A stretch of DNA of 64,000 nt. It comes from an uncultured Ilumatobacter sp. (GTDB lineage: Bacteria; Actinomycetota; Acidimicrobiia; Acidimicrobiales; Ilumatobacteraceae). Both the position numbers and the translations under genes were made by a program. Shown one piece after another: positions 8,680 through 16,372 of the stretch (its first letter is position 1; every line of letters starts with the position of its first letter). The notes under the pieces were generated by a model, which saw only the letters and a list, made by a program, of their open reading frames with translations, ran no database searches and was not told the origin of the DNA. The stretch lies in contig CAJQPY010000007.1 in assembly GCA_905480335.1 (NCBI GenBank), forward strand, positions 1-64,000. The letters run 5' to 3'.

Positions 8680-9828
8680 TCAGCGTCTGGTGTTTCGGCG
8701 GCGGCGTCCGTGCCGCTCTAGCGCAAGGCTCACGAGACGGTCGATGATCTGGGGATACGTCACTCCATCGGCGATCCACATCTTCGGGAACATTGAGATA
8801 GGTGTGAACCCCGGCATGGTGTTGACCTCGTTGCACAGGAACCCGCGACCGCAGCCGTCGGCCGGGTCCTCCCAGAAGAAGTCGACGCGGGACAATCCCT
8901 CGCACCGCAGCGCGCGGAAGGTGCGAATTGCCAGTTCCTTCGCCTCGGTCAGCGCATCTTCGCTGATCGGAGCGGGAATGACGGCAAACGACTGGTCGGA
9001 CTCGTACTTGTCGTCGTAGCTATAGAAGTCGTCGCCGGGGACGATCTCGCCGGGGGTGGCAGCTTGAGGGTCGAGGTTGCCCAGCACGGCCACCTCGATC
9101 TCCTTGCCGACGATGGCCTCTTCGACCAAGACCATCTCGTCGTACTCGAGTGCGAGATCGATGGCCGCGCCGAGTTCCTGGATCGTGCCGGCCTTCGAGA
9201 CGCCGACGGACGAACCCATGTTGGCGGGTTTAACGAAGACTGGCAGGCCGAACTCGTTGGCCAGGTTACGCGCAAGATTCGGTGTTATTTCGTGCTCGGC
9301 GAACGCTTGAAATCGCGCTTGAGGGATTCCGGATGCGGTCAGCACCTGTTTAGCCATCGCCTTGTCCATGGCAAGGGCAGACGCGAGCACCCCAGCGCCG
9401 ACGTAGGGGAGATTGGCGAGCTCGACGAGTCCTTGAACCGTTCCGTCCTCGCCCATCGGGCCGTGGAGCAGCGGCATCACGACTGTGGTTGTCGGTTGGC
9501 GCGCCGCAGCAGAGAGCAGCATGCTGGGGGAAACCTCGGATCCGGCCGGGTTGAGTCGTTCAGGGAGCTGCACAGCGTCTGCCTCCAACGCCGCTGCAGC
9601 AGCATCGGCGATTGCCCAGCGACCGTTGGTCGAGATGCCAATCGGCGTGATCCGATATTTGTCCGGGTCGGCTGCAGCGAGGACGTGCGCGGCGGTACTG
9701 CACGACACGTCGTGCTCGGCCGACTCGCCGCCGAAGAGCACGATTAGGTTGATCCGGTGGTCGGCCGCAACGGCGGGGTCGCTGCCGTTGGCATCGTGAT
9801 CGAGGTGTTGCATCCCGGCGCCGGTCAT
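8680..9828 (-). CDS. ddl: D-alanine--D-alanine ligase
   Basis: This 382-residue ATP-grasp enzyme joins two D-alanines for the peptidoglycan stem peptide in the cytosol. The signatures are LIVLFGGESAEHDVS near the N-terminus, PLLHGPMGEDGTVQG, VGAGVLASALAMDK, the ATP-binding FVKPANMGSSVGVSK and the metal-binding end NEVNTMPGFTP. The start at ATG 9828 is supported by a minus-strand TACCGT hexamer ending 7 bases upstream, suggesting a leaderless mRNA; ATG 9813 is an alternative. It diverges from murF, the next enzyme to use its product, and the two share one palindromic promoter. The C-terminus is Arg-rich. Confidence 0.95.
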   Translation of the reverse strand: MTGAGMQHLDHDANGSDPAVAADHRINLIVLFGGESAEHDVSCSTAAHVLAAADPDKYRITPIGISTNGRWAIADAAAAALEADAVQLPERLNPAGSEVSPSMLLSAAARQPTTTVVMPLLHGPMGEDGTVQGLVELANLPYVGAGVLASALAMDKAMAKQVLTASGIPQARFQAFAEHEITPNLARNLANEFGLPVFVKPANMGSSVGVSKAGTIQELGAAIDLALEYDEMVLVEEAIVGKEIEVAVLGNLDPQAATPGEIVPGDDFYSYDDKYESDQSFAVIPAPISEDALTEAKELAIRTFRALRCEGLSRVDFFWEDPADGCGRGFLCNEVNTMPGFTPISMFPKMWIADGVTYPQIIDRLVSLALERHGRRRRNTRR

Positions 9829-9835
9829 GTCCGCG

Positions 9836-9845
9836 ACGGTACCGT
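9836..9845. promoter_or_regulatory. Palindromic bidirectional -10 element for ddl and murF
   Basis: ACGGTACCGT is a perfect 10-bp palindrome. Read on the plus strand, TACCGT (9840-9845) ends 8 bases before the murF ATG (9854). Read on the minus strand, TACCGT (9841-9836) ends 7 bases before the ddl ATG (9828). Both match the actinobacterial TANNNT -10 element at leaderless spacing, and the two hexamers overlap by two bases. No convincing -35 hexamer was seen on either side. Confidence 0.6.
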
Positions 9846-9853
9846 TCGGCGTC

Positions 9854-11152
9854 ATGAAGATGCTGGCATCCGACGCGGCTGAGGGAATCGGTGGACAACT
9901 GATCGGCCCCGACCTTGAATTTGACGGCGTGTCGTTCGACACGCGATCGCTGGCTGCCGGCCAGTTGTTCGTGCCGATCATCGCTGAACGCAACGGCCAT
10001 GAGTTCATCGGCAATGCGTACGCCGCAGGTGCCGCCTTGCATCTGACGAGTGAGCCGGATGATTTCCGCCTCAATCACACGTCGATCGAGGTGGCCGACA
10101 CCGCCGCAGCACTAATGGCGCTGGCCGCGACTGCACGCAATCGCTCGTCGGCACGAGTCGTCGGGGTCACCGGCAGTGTCGGTAAGACCTCGACAAAGGA
10201 CCTCATCGCAGCCGCCTGCGGCACCCACTTTCGGACAGCGGCGAACGAGCGCAGCTTTAACAATGAACAGGGCCTGCCGATTTCGATTCTCAACGCCCCC
10301 GATAACACCGAGGTGTTGGTGCTCGAGATGGGGATGCGAGGCTTTGGTGAGATCAGTTCGCTGTGCGAGGTCGCTCAACCGGAGATCGGTGTCGTGACCG
10401 CAGTGGGCCAATCTCACACCGAGCGTGTAGGGGGAATTGAGGGCGTTGCCACGGCGAAGCGTGAACTCATTGAGGCACTCCCGAAATCCGGAACGGCGGT
10501 GCTGAACGCAGATGATCATCGAGTTGCAGGGATGTCTCGGTACGCGGGAGCATCGGTTCTCACTTACGGCATGACCGGGGAGGTCCGGATCGTCGATCTC
10601 GAACTCGATTCTTTCGCCCGCCCCCGTTTCTCGGTGCAGACGCCGTGGGGTACCGCACGAGTCGAACTGGCGGTCAGCGGAAAACACATGGCGATGAACG
10701 CGGCCGGAGCGATCGCCGTCGCAGGGGCCCTCGGTGTCGACGTCGACGCGGCGGCAGCGGGCCTGGCGGAAGCCGGGATCTCAGAAATGCGCATGGCGGT
10801 CAACGAATTGTCGAGCGGAGCCGTGATCGTCGATGATACCTACAATGCGAATCCCACATCGATGGCAGCGGCGCTGGATGCGGTGATCGCAATGGCTGCC
10901 GAGCGGCGTTTCGCCGTGCTCGGCGAGATGGGTGAACTCGATGACCCAGCGGCAGGACACCGGGAGGTGGCTCGACACGCCGAGGCACTTGGCGTCGAAC
11001 TGGTCGCCGTTGGGACCGACCTCTACGGGGTCCGTCCGACGGCGCATCCGGTCGCAGCTCTGGGCGATCTCGGGCCCGGTGACGTGGTGCTCGTCAAAGC
11101 CAGCCGCTCGGCCGGTCTCGAACGACTCGTTGCCGACCTTGTCAACCGGTGA
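9854..11152 (+). CDS. murF: UDP-N-acetylmuramoyl-tripeptide--D-alanyl-D-alanine ligase
   Basis: The 432-residue Mur ligase adds D-Ala-D-Ala to the UDP-MurNAc-tripeptide in the cytosol. Visible are the N-terminal substrate domain (FDGVSFDTRSLAAGQLFVP), the P-loop GVTGSVGKTSTKD, the MurF hallmark SFNNEQGLP, the Mg-binding EMGMRGFGEI and the C-terminal DDTYNANPTSM. The start is taken as ATG 9854, because TACCGT ends 8 bases upstream and the family usually begins close to this point; ATG 9827 is an upstream alternative. It diverges from ddl, which makes its dipeptide substrate, and converges with an MFS gene. Confidence 0.95.
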   Translation: MKMLASDAAEGIGGQLIGPDLEFDGVSFDTRSLAAGQLFVPIIAERNGHEFIGNAYAAGAALHLTSEPDDFRLNHTSIEVADTAAALMALAATARNRSSARVVGVTGSVGKTSTKDLIAAACGTHFRTAANERSFNNEQGLPISILNAPDNTEVLVLEMGMRGFGEISSLCEVAQPEIGVVTAVGQSHTERVGGIEGVATAKRELIEALPKSGTAVLNADDHRVAGMSRYAGASVLTYGMTGEVRIVDLELDSFARPRFSVQTPWGTARVELAVSGKHMAMNAAGAIAVAGALGVDVDAAAAGLAEAGISEMRMAVNELSSGAVIVDDTYNANPTSMAAALDAVIAMAAERRFAVLGEMGELDDPAAGHREVARHAEALGVELVAVGTDLYGVRPTAHPVAALGDLGPGDVVLVKASRSAGLERLVADLVNR

Positions 11153-11204
11153 GCATTCGTGCAAACGTGTGGACTTCCGTTCTGACGAGCTGATCTCCGG
11201 ATTA

Positions 11205-12512
11205 TCACGAGTTAGGCACAGGTGGCTCGCCGCCGTCTGCCTCCGAGAGGAATGCCGATGGAGGCTGCCGACGAAGGTCGAGCCACCACGCAAGGAACAA
11301 AGCCCACGTGGCACCTGCTCCGAGCACAGCACGCGGTCCGATTGCCTCGAAGAGCACACCGCCGATCAGGTTGCCGATCGGAACCGTGCCGCCGAAGACC
11401 ATGAACCACAACGGCATCACTGAGGCTCGCTCGCCGTCCTTCATGTTGAGCTGCAGCGATGTCGTGATGGCTGTCGCAGTCATGAAGTAAAAGAATCCGA
11501 GCACGAACCCGATAAGGAACGGTGACACTGGGTCGTGCAACTGGGAGAATGCGGCCAGGGCGATCCCGTAGCCGGTGAATCCGCGCACGATCAGCACTCG
11601 TCGGTGGAACCGCGAAAGGAAAGTCCCGACTGAGATGGCTCCGAAGAAGGCGCCGAGCCCCCACGTCGCGTATAGCCAGCGGTAGGTGGACGACTTGGCG
11701 GCAATGTCGAAGTTCAACTCTGCGACGGAAGGAAAGAGTCCGACATAGATCAGGCTGATCAGCGAGAACGAGAACATGCCGATCAGCAGTCGGTGGAGGA
11801 CCAGTCGATGGCGGGCGATACTGATGCCGACACCGAGTTGGCGCCAGCCGCGCACGAGTGTGTCGGCTTTGACGTCGGGCATCTGCACGAGCGCTAGCGC
11901 CGCGATGAAGAACAGGTAGGTAACTGCGTTGATCACGAAGATCCATGACACGGACAATCCGACTGCTGCGAGCACGGCAGCCGCCACAGGTCCGACGACG
12001 CGTGTGCCGTTGATCATCGCAGAATTGAGGCTGATTGCGCCGGGGAGATCGGAGCGGTGGACGAGGAGGGGCATTGATGCTTGAAAGGCGGGTGCGTTCA
12101 AGGCGTTTGCGGAGCCGATGCCAGCTTGGACGATGAATATCCAGACGAGGCTCGCGTCGCTTGCGACAAAATAGGCCGTGCCAAGGGTGAGGAGCGCTGA
12201 GATCGACTGCATCCACAGCATTAACTTCTGCTTGGACACCTTGTCAGCCAGTGCCCCGCCAGGAATCGACAGGAACAGGAGCGGCCCGAGTTGGACTGCG
12301 ATGGTCACGCCCACGAGGGCAGGGCTCCCTGTTCGATCCTGGATGTAGGCGGGCAGCGTGACGTTCTGCATCCACGTGCCGATTTGCGACAGCGCGAGGC
12401 CGATGAAGACGAGACGGAACTTGGGGTAGGCGAGCGCTGCTCGAGCCGTACCCGGCGCGAGCCCGTGCGGCGGGCCTGCGGCGGGTGGAGGAGTGTTCGC
12501 AGCAGTGGTCAT
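11205..12512 (-). CDS. MFS transporter, EntS/DUF894-like
   Basis: The 435-residue membrane protein has about twelve hydrophobic segments and a major-facilitator layout. The N-terminal segment FRLVFIGLALSQIGTWMQNV and the first cytoplasmic loop PGGALADKVSKQKLM are typical of the EntS-like/DUF894 branch, which exports siderophores and other small molecules. The first ~28 residues are Pro/Ala-rich and cytoplasmic. The substrate is unknown. It converges with murF and lies upstream of an epoxide hydrolase on the same strand, but a 106-base gap leaves operon membership open. Confidence 0.85.
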   Translation of the reverse strand: MTTAANTPPPAAGPPHGLAPGTARAALAYPKFRLVFIGLALSQIGTWMQNVTLPAYIQDRTGSPALVGVTIAVQLGPLLFLSIPGGALADKVSKQKLMLWMQSISALLTLGTAYFVASDASLVWIFIVQAGIGSANALNAPAFQASMPLLVHRSDLPGAISLNSAMINGTRVVGPVAAAVLAAVGLSVSWIFVINAVTYLFFIAALALVQMPDVKADTLVRGWRQLGVGISIARHRLVLHRLLIGMFSFSLISLIYVGLFPSVAELNFDIAAKSSTYRWLYATWGLGAFFGAISVGTFLSRFHRRVLIVRGFTGYGIALAAFSQLHDPVSPFLIGFVLGFFYFMTATAITTSLQLNMKDGERASVMPLWFMVFGGTVPIGNLIGGVLFEAIGPRAVLGAGATWALFLAWWLDLRRQPPSAFLSEADGGEPPVPNS

Positions 12513-12618
12513 GAACGGACGCTCGAAACGCTACCGGTGCCGTCGCATGCAATCCGAAACGGCTTAGTACACCGTTCCAAGGGTGCCGACCGGAAGGGTG
12601 TCGGCGCTGCTGGCCGCT

Positions 12619-13782
12619 TCAGCGGAAGTGGCGGAAGAACGTGCGGACCTCTGCGACGAATGTCTCGGGCACTTCGAACGCAGCAAAGTGGCCGCCCTTG
12701 TCGTACTCGGCCCAGTGACACAAACCGGGGTAGATCGGCTCGATCCATTTCCGTACCGGCGGGACAACCTCGCGTGGAAATGACGCGAATCCGACAGGGA
12801 TGTCACTCATCTCGAGCGGTCTCCGCTTCCCGAAGCTCTCCCAGTAGAGCCGAGCCGACGATGCGCCGTTCCCGTTGATCCAGTACAGCATTACATTGTC
12901 GAGTAATTCGTCACGCGTCAGCACGTTCTCTGGGTGGCGGGATTCTTCGGTGCCGGATTCGTCGGCATTGTCGGTCCAGGCCCAAAATTTCTCGACGATC
13001 CATGCCGCTTGGGCGGCTGGGGAATCGACCAGCCCGTAGCCGATTGACTGTGGGCGAGTGGATTGCTGCTTGGAGTAGCCGGAGTCCCATTCCTGGTAGT
13101 AGCCCGCACGCTCAAGTGCGCGGAGTTCGTCGGGCGCAGGATCATCTAGGTCATTCGGTCGGGCGCCCATCGCGAGCGTCATATGGATTGCGGCACAGTG
13201 CTGCGGATCGAGCGCTCCGATCGAGTGGGTGATCGCTGCGCCCCAGTCGCCACCCTGCGCCACATACCGGGAGTAACCGAGCCTGGCCATCAGTGCAGCA
13301 AAGACCTCTCCGATCTTCTCGACACCCCACCCGGGTTCCGTTGGCTTGGCGGAGAACCCGTAGCCGGGCAGCGACGGAGCGACGACGTGAAACGCGTCAG
13401 ATGCCTCGCCACCGAACGAAGTTGGATTGGTGAGCGGCTCGATCACCTTGTGGAATTCGACGATTGATCCCGGCCAGCCGTGGCTTACGATTAGAGGAAT
13501 AGCGTCGTCGTGTGGTGAACGGTGATGGACGAAATGGATGTCGAGTCCGTCGATCTCGGTGATGTACTGGTCGAAGCGGTTGAGTCGCGCCTCGGTCCGA
13601 CGCCAGTCATAGGTGTTCGCCCAGTACGCCGCCAGTTGCTGCGCGTACGAAAGCGGAGTGCCCTGGCTCCAGTCGTCGACGGTCTCGGTTTCAGGCCACC
13701 TAGTGTCAGCAAGCCGTCGGTGGAGGTCGTTGAGAACCTCGTCGGGGACATCAATCGTGAACGGTCGAACCTCGTTATTCAT
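12619..13782 (-). CDS. Epoxide hydrolase, alpha/beta-hydrolase fold (EHN family)
   Basis: The 387-residue protein begins with the epoxide-hydrolase N-terminal domain (FTIDVPDEVLNDLHRRLADT) followed by an alpha/beta-hydrolase core. HGWPGS forms the oxyanion hole, GGDWGAAI carries the Asp nucleophile, and DKGGHFAAFE near the end gives the catalytic His. Such enzymes open epoxides to diols. ATG 13782 is supported by TACTGT ending 7 bases upstream (leaderless pattern); the frame is open further up but without family similarity. Its substrate is unknown, and it may process products of the terpenoid-type genes nearby. Confidence 0.9.
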   Translation of the reverse strand: MNNEVRPFTIDVPDEVLNDLHRRLADTRWPETETVDDWSQGTPLSYAQQLAAYWANTYDWRRTEARLNRFDQYITEIDGLDIHFVHHRSPHDDAIPLIVSHGWPGSIVEFHKVIEPLTNPTSFGGEASDAFHVVAPSLPGYGFSAKPTEPGWGVEKIGEVFAALMARLGYSRYVAQGGDWGAAITHSIGALDPQHCAAIHMTLAMGARPNDLDDPAPDELRALERAGYYQEWDSGYSKQQSTRPQSIGYGLVDSPAAQAAWIVEKFWAWTDNADESGTEESRHPENVLTRDELLDNVMLYWINGNGASSARLYWESFGKRRPLEMSDIPVGFASFPREVVPPVRKWIEPIYPGLCHWAEYDKGGHFAAFEVPETFVAEVRTFFRHFR

Positions 13783-13867
13783 CGCGTTGACAGTACGGAC
13801 TACGTTGTCATGGCTCGAAACCGGACGGCCGTGCACCGCAAGTACGGCTAGCGGCAGGGGTCGGTCG

Positions 13868-14677
13868 TCAGGCGGTCGGGCCGTCTGTCGCAGCGCCGGC
13901 GAACGCCTGGGACTTTGACATCCAGTCATGGGCGTCCTCGCCGCTCACGATCAGGTCGGTGGCGTCGACATGGCGGCATTGCGTGACGACGAGGCAGAAG
14001 TCGACGGCGGGTCCGATGACCGACTGCGGCGCGTCGCCAGGCCCGAACGTCCACTTTCCGCCCGACGGCGCCTGTAGTTCAACACGCACCGTTGTAAGCG
14101 GAACGTCGAGACCGCGATTCAGGTAGGTCCAGTTTCGGGTTATAAATCCGAGTTGGGCGATGTGTTGAAGTCGATCTGATGGCGTCCGCTCTGCCCCTAC
14201 TGCATCGATGACATGTTGGCCGTGTGCCCAACATTCCATGAGGCGGGCGGTGAGGAATGACCGGGCGCCCATCGATGGGCCGTACCAGATCACTCGGGTG
14301 TCGTCGGCGAGCGTCGCTGCCGCATCGGCAAGCAGTTGACGATTAGCCCGCCATGCTGCGAGGAGTTTGTCGGGTTGCATTGCGCGGAACGAGTCGAGAG
14401 TCGCATCGTCGACCGCGGTAGGACCTGCACTCGGGTCGAAGGCGAACGCCAGGTCATCAAGTGAAGCCCGGAATCGGTCCTCGTCGGTAATCGCCCACGC
14501 TGAAGTCTCGTCGAAGAAGGCAAGGTGCGCGATCTGGTCAGCGACCGACCATCTGGGGCTTGCCGTCGCCATTGCCCACTGTTCGTCGGTCAACTCCGAG
14601 ACGATCTCGTCAAGCGCAGTCTGCTCGCTGATGAGGTCACTCCGTACATTTGCCGCAGTCGGTCGTGTCGTCGCCAT
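13868..14677 (-). CDS. TIGR03084 family protein (DinB/maleylpyruvate-isomerase superfamily)
   Basis: The 269-residue protein has the four-helix DinB-like fold signatures of TIGR03084. An N-terminal helix with WSVADQIAHLAFFDE and a later ECWAHGQHVIDA supply the three histidines that bind a metal in this superfamily. Related proteins are mycothiol-dependent transferases or isomerases; the role of TIGR03084 itself is not established. ATG 14677 is supported by TACAGT ending 7 bases upstream. It diverges from the carboxylase/AtuA operon, an association that recurs in actinobacteria, so a step in the same acyl-CoA pathway is likely. Confidence 0.8.
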   Translation of the reverse strand: MATTRPTAANVRSDLISEQTALDEIVSELTDEQWAMATASPRWSVADQIAHLAFFDETSAWAITDEDRFRASLDDLAFAFDPSAGPTAVDDATLDSFRAMQPDKLLAAWRANRQLLADAAATLADDTRVIWYGPSMGARSFLTARLMECWAHGQHVIDAVGAERTPSDRLQHIAQLGFITRNWTYLNRGLDVPLTTVRVELQAPSGGKWTFGPGDAPQSVIGPAVDFCLVVTQCRHVDATDLIVSGEDAHDWMSKSQAFAGAATDGPTA

Positions 14678-14684
14678 GCCGGCG

Positions 14685-14760
14685 ACTGTAGAAGCCGACG
14701 CCCTGGCCGATCGCACCGATAGCGGCGACCACACGCCGTTGGGCGCGGGCGCACTACCGT
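14685..14760. promoter_or_regulatory. Divergent leaderless promoters of the TIGR03084 gene and carboxylase operon
   Basis: On the minus strand TACAGT (14690-14685) ends 7 bases before ATG 14677. On the plus strand TACCGT (14755-14760) ends 7 bases before ATG 14768. Both fit TANNNT at leaderless spacing. Only 64 bases separate the two hexamers, so the two transcripts may be controlled together. No clear operator palindrome was seen between them. Confidence 0.5.
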
Positions 14761-14767
14761 CAGGGTG

Positions 14768-16372
14768 ATGAGCATTGGTACACCGCTTCGTTCGAAGCTG
14801 GACACCAGATCTGACGGCTACCGCCAGAACCTCGCCGAGATGCAGGCGATGTGGGACGAGGTTGCTGCGTTGATGGAAACGGTTCCGACGATTGGTGGGC
14901 AGCGTTACGTCGACCGTCACCGCAAGCGGGGAAAGATGCTGGTCCGCGAGCGGATCGAGGCTCTTGTTGACCGAAACACTCCCTTTCTCGAACTCTCGGC
15001 TCTCGCTGCATGGGGCACCCAGGATCCCGTCGGCGTCGGGATTGTCCAGGGGATCGGCGTTATTGAAGGCGTTGAGTGTGCAATCACCGGAACCGACATG
15101 AGCGTAAAGGGTGGTGCCGCCAACCCGACCACATGGAAGAAAGGCCAGCGCTTCCACGAGATCGCCCGCGAGAACCGGCTGCCGTTGATTAATCTAAACG
15201 AGTCCGCAGGCGCCGACCTCCCGCGACAAGCCGACTTGTTTATCCAGGGTGGTGCAAGTTTCAAAGCGCTGACCAGGCTCTCGAAGGCTGGTATCCCGAC
15301 GATCACAGCCGTATTCGGTCCGAACACTGCCGGTGGTGCTTACACGCCAGGGATGAGCGATTACACAGTCTTCGTCAGAGAGGCTGGAACGGCGTATCTT
15401 GGGGGTCCGCCGCTTGTCAAGATGGCGATAGACGAGATCGTCGACGAGGAGTCGCTGGGCGGCGCCGAGATGCATTCACGCACTTCGGGGCTGTCTGATT
15501 ATCTGGCGTACGACGAGATGGATGCACTTCGGATCATCCGCCAGATCGTGCGGCACCTTCAGTGGAATAAGCTCGGACCCGGCGCGACCGAGTCGGCCGA
15601 TGACCCGCTCTACGACCCGATGGAATTGCTCGGGTGCGCCTCGGCCGACGTCCGTATCCCGTTCGATATTCGCGAGGTGTACGCCCGATTGCTTGACGGG
15701 AGTCGATTCGAGGAGTTCAAAGCGTTATTCGGTGACAAACTCGTCTGTGGATGGGCGTCGATTCACGGTTTTCCCGTGGGATTAATCGGCAACAACGGGA
15801 TTCTCTTTTCCGAGGAAGCAAAGAAGGGCGCTCAGTTTGTCCAGCTGTGTAACAAGATGTCGGTCCCGATCGTCTTTCTGCACAACATCACCGGGTTCAT
15901 GGTCGGCTCAAAGGCCGAGCAGGGTGGCATTATTCGCAACGGAGCCAAGATGATCAACGCGGTGTCGAACTCCGAGGTGCCGCACTTCAACTTGATGGTC
16001 GGAGCGAGCTACGGCGCCGGCAACTACGGGATGGCCGGCAAGGCCTATGACCCCCGCTTCATATTTACGTGGCCGAACCATCGCATTGCAGTGATGGGTC
16101 CGAAGCAACTCGCTGGGGTCATGGACATCATTGCGCGCAACTCAGCGGCGGGACGAGGCATTGAAGTGGACGAGGAGATACTGAAGGCGCAGACAGGAGC
16201 TCTCGAAGCCCAGATTGAAGGGGAGTCCACAGCGTTGTTCTCGACCGGGCGACTGTGGGACGACGGAATCATCCATCCTGGCGATTCGCGGACTGTGCTA
16301 GGGATCGCCTTGTCGGCGGCGCACAGCAACGTGGTGCAAGGCGCCACCGAGTACGGCGTTTGGAGGCACTGA
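14768..16372 (+). CDS. Acyl-CoA carboxylase, carboxyltransferase subunit (MCC/geranyl-CoA type)
   Basis: The 534-residue protein is a carboxyltransferase beta subunit. GGQRYVDRHRKRGKMLVRERI at the N-terminus, GADLPRQADLF, FGPNTAGGAYTPGMSDY, GGPPLVK and NITGFMVGSKAEQGG match the methylcrotonyl-CoA / geranyl-CoA carboxylase branch. It transfers CO2 from biotin to a branched unsaturated acyl-CoA. Its partner biotin carboxylase follows with a TGATG overlap, and an AtuA-like gene comes third. That order favours a terpene-derived acyl-CoA (Atu pathway) or methylcrotonyl-CoA as substrate; the choice is inference. ATG 14768 is set by TACCGT seven bases upstream. Confidence 0.9.
   Translation: MSIGTPLRSKLDTRSDGYRQNLAEMQAMWDEVAALMETVPTIGGQRYVDRHRKRGKMLVRERIEALVDRNTPFLELSALAAWGTQDPVGVGIVQGIGVIEGVECAITGTDMSVKGGAANPTTWKKGQRFHEIARENRLPLINLNESAGADLPRQADLFIQGGASFKALTRLSKAGIPTITAVFGPNTAGGAYTPGMSDYTVFVREAGTAYLGGPPLVKMAIDEIVDEESLGGAEMHSRTSGLSDYLAYDEMDALRIIRQIVRHLQWNKLGPGATESADDPLYDPMELLGCASADVRIPFDIREVYARLLDGSRFEEFKALFGDKLVCGWASIHGFPVGLIGNNGILFSEEAKKGAQFVQLCNKMSVPIVFLHNITGFMVGSKAEQGGIIRNGAKMINAVSNSEVPHFNLMVGASYGAGNYGMAGKAYDPRFIFTWPNHRIAVMGPKQLAGVMDIIARNSAAGRGIEVDEEILKAQTGALEAQIEGESTALFSTGRLWDDGIIHPGDSRTVLGIALSAAHSNVVQGATEYGVWRH

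Noticed and set aside
9827-9853. murF starting at ATG 9827, overlapping the ddl start codon in CATG
   Set aside because: The -10-like TACCGT would then lie inside the gene, and the extra nine residues do not match MurF N-termini. ATG 9854 fits both criteria.
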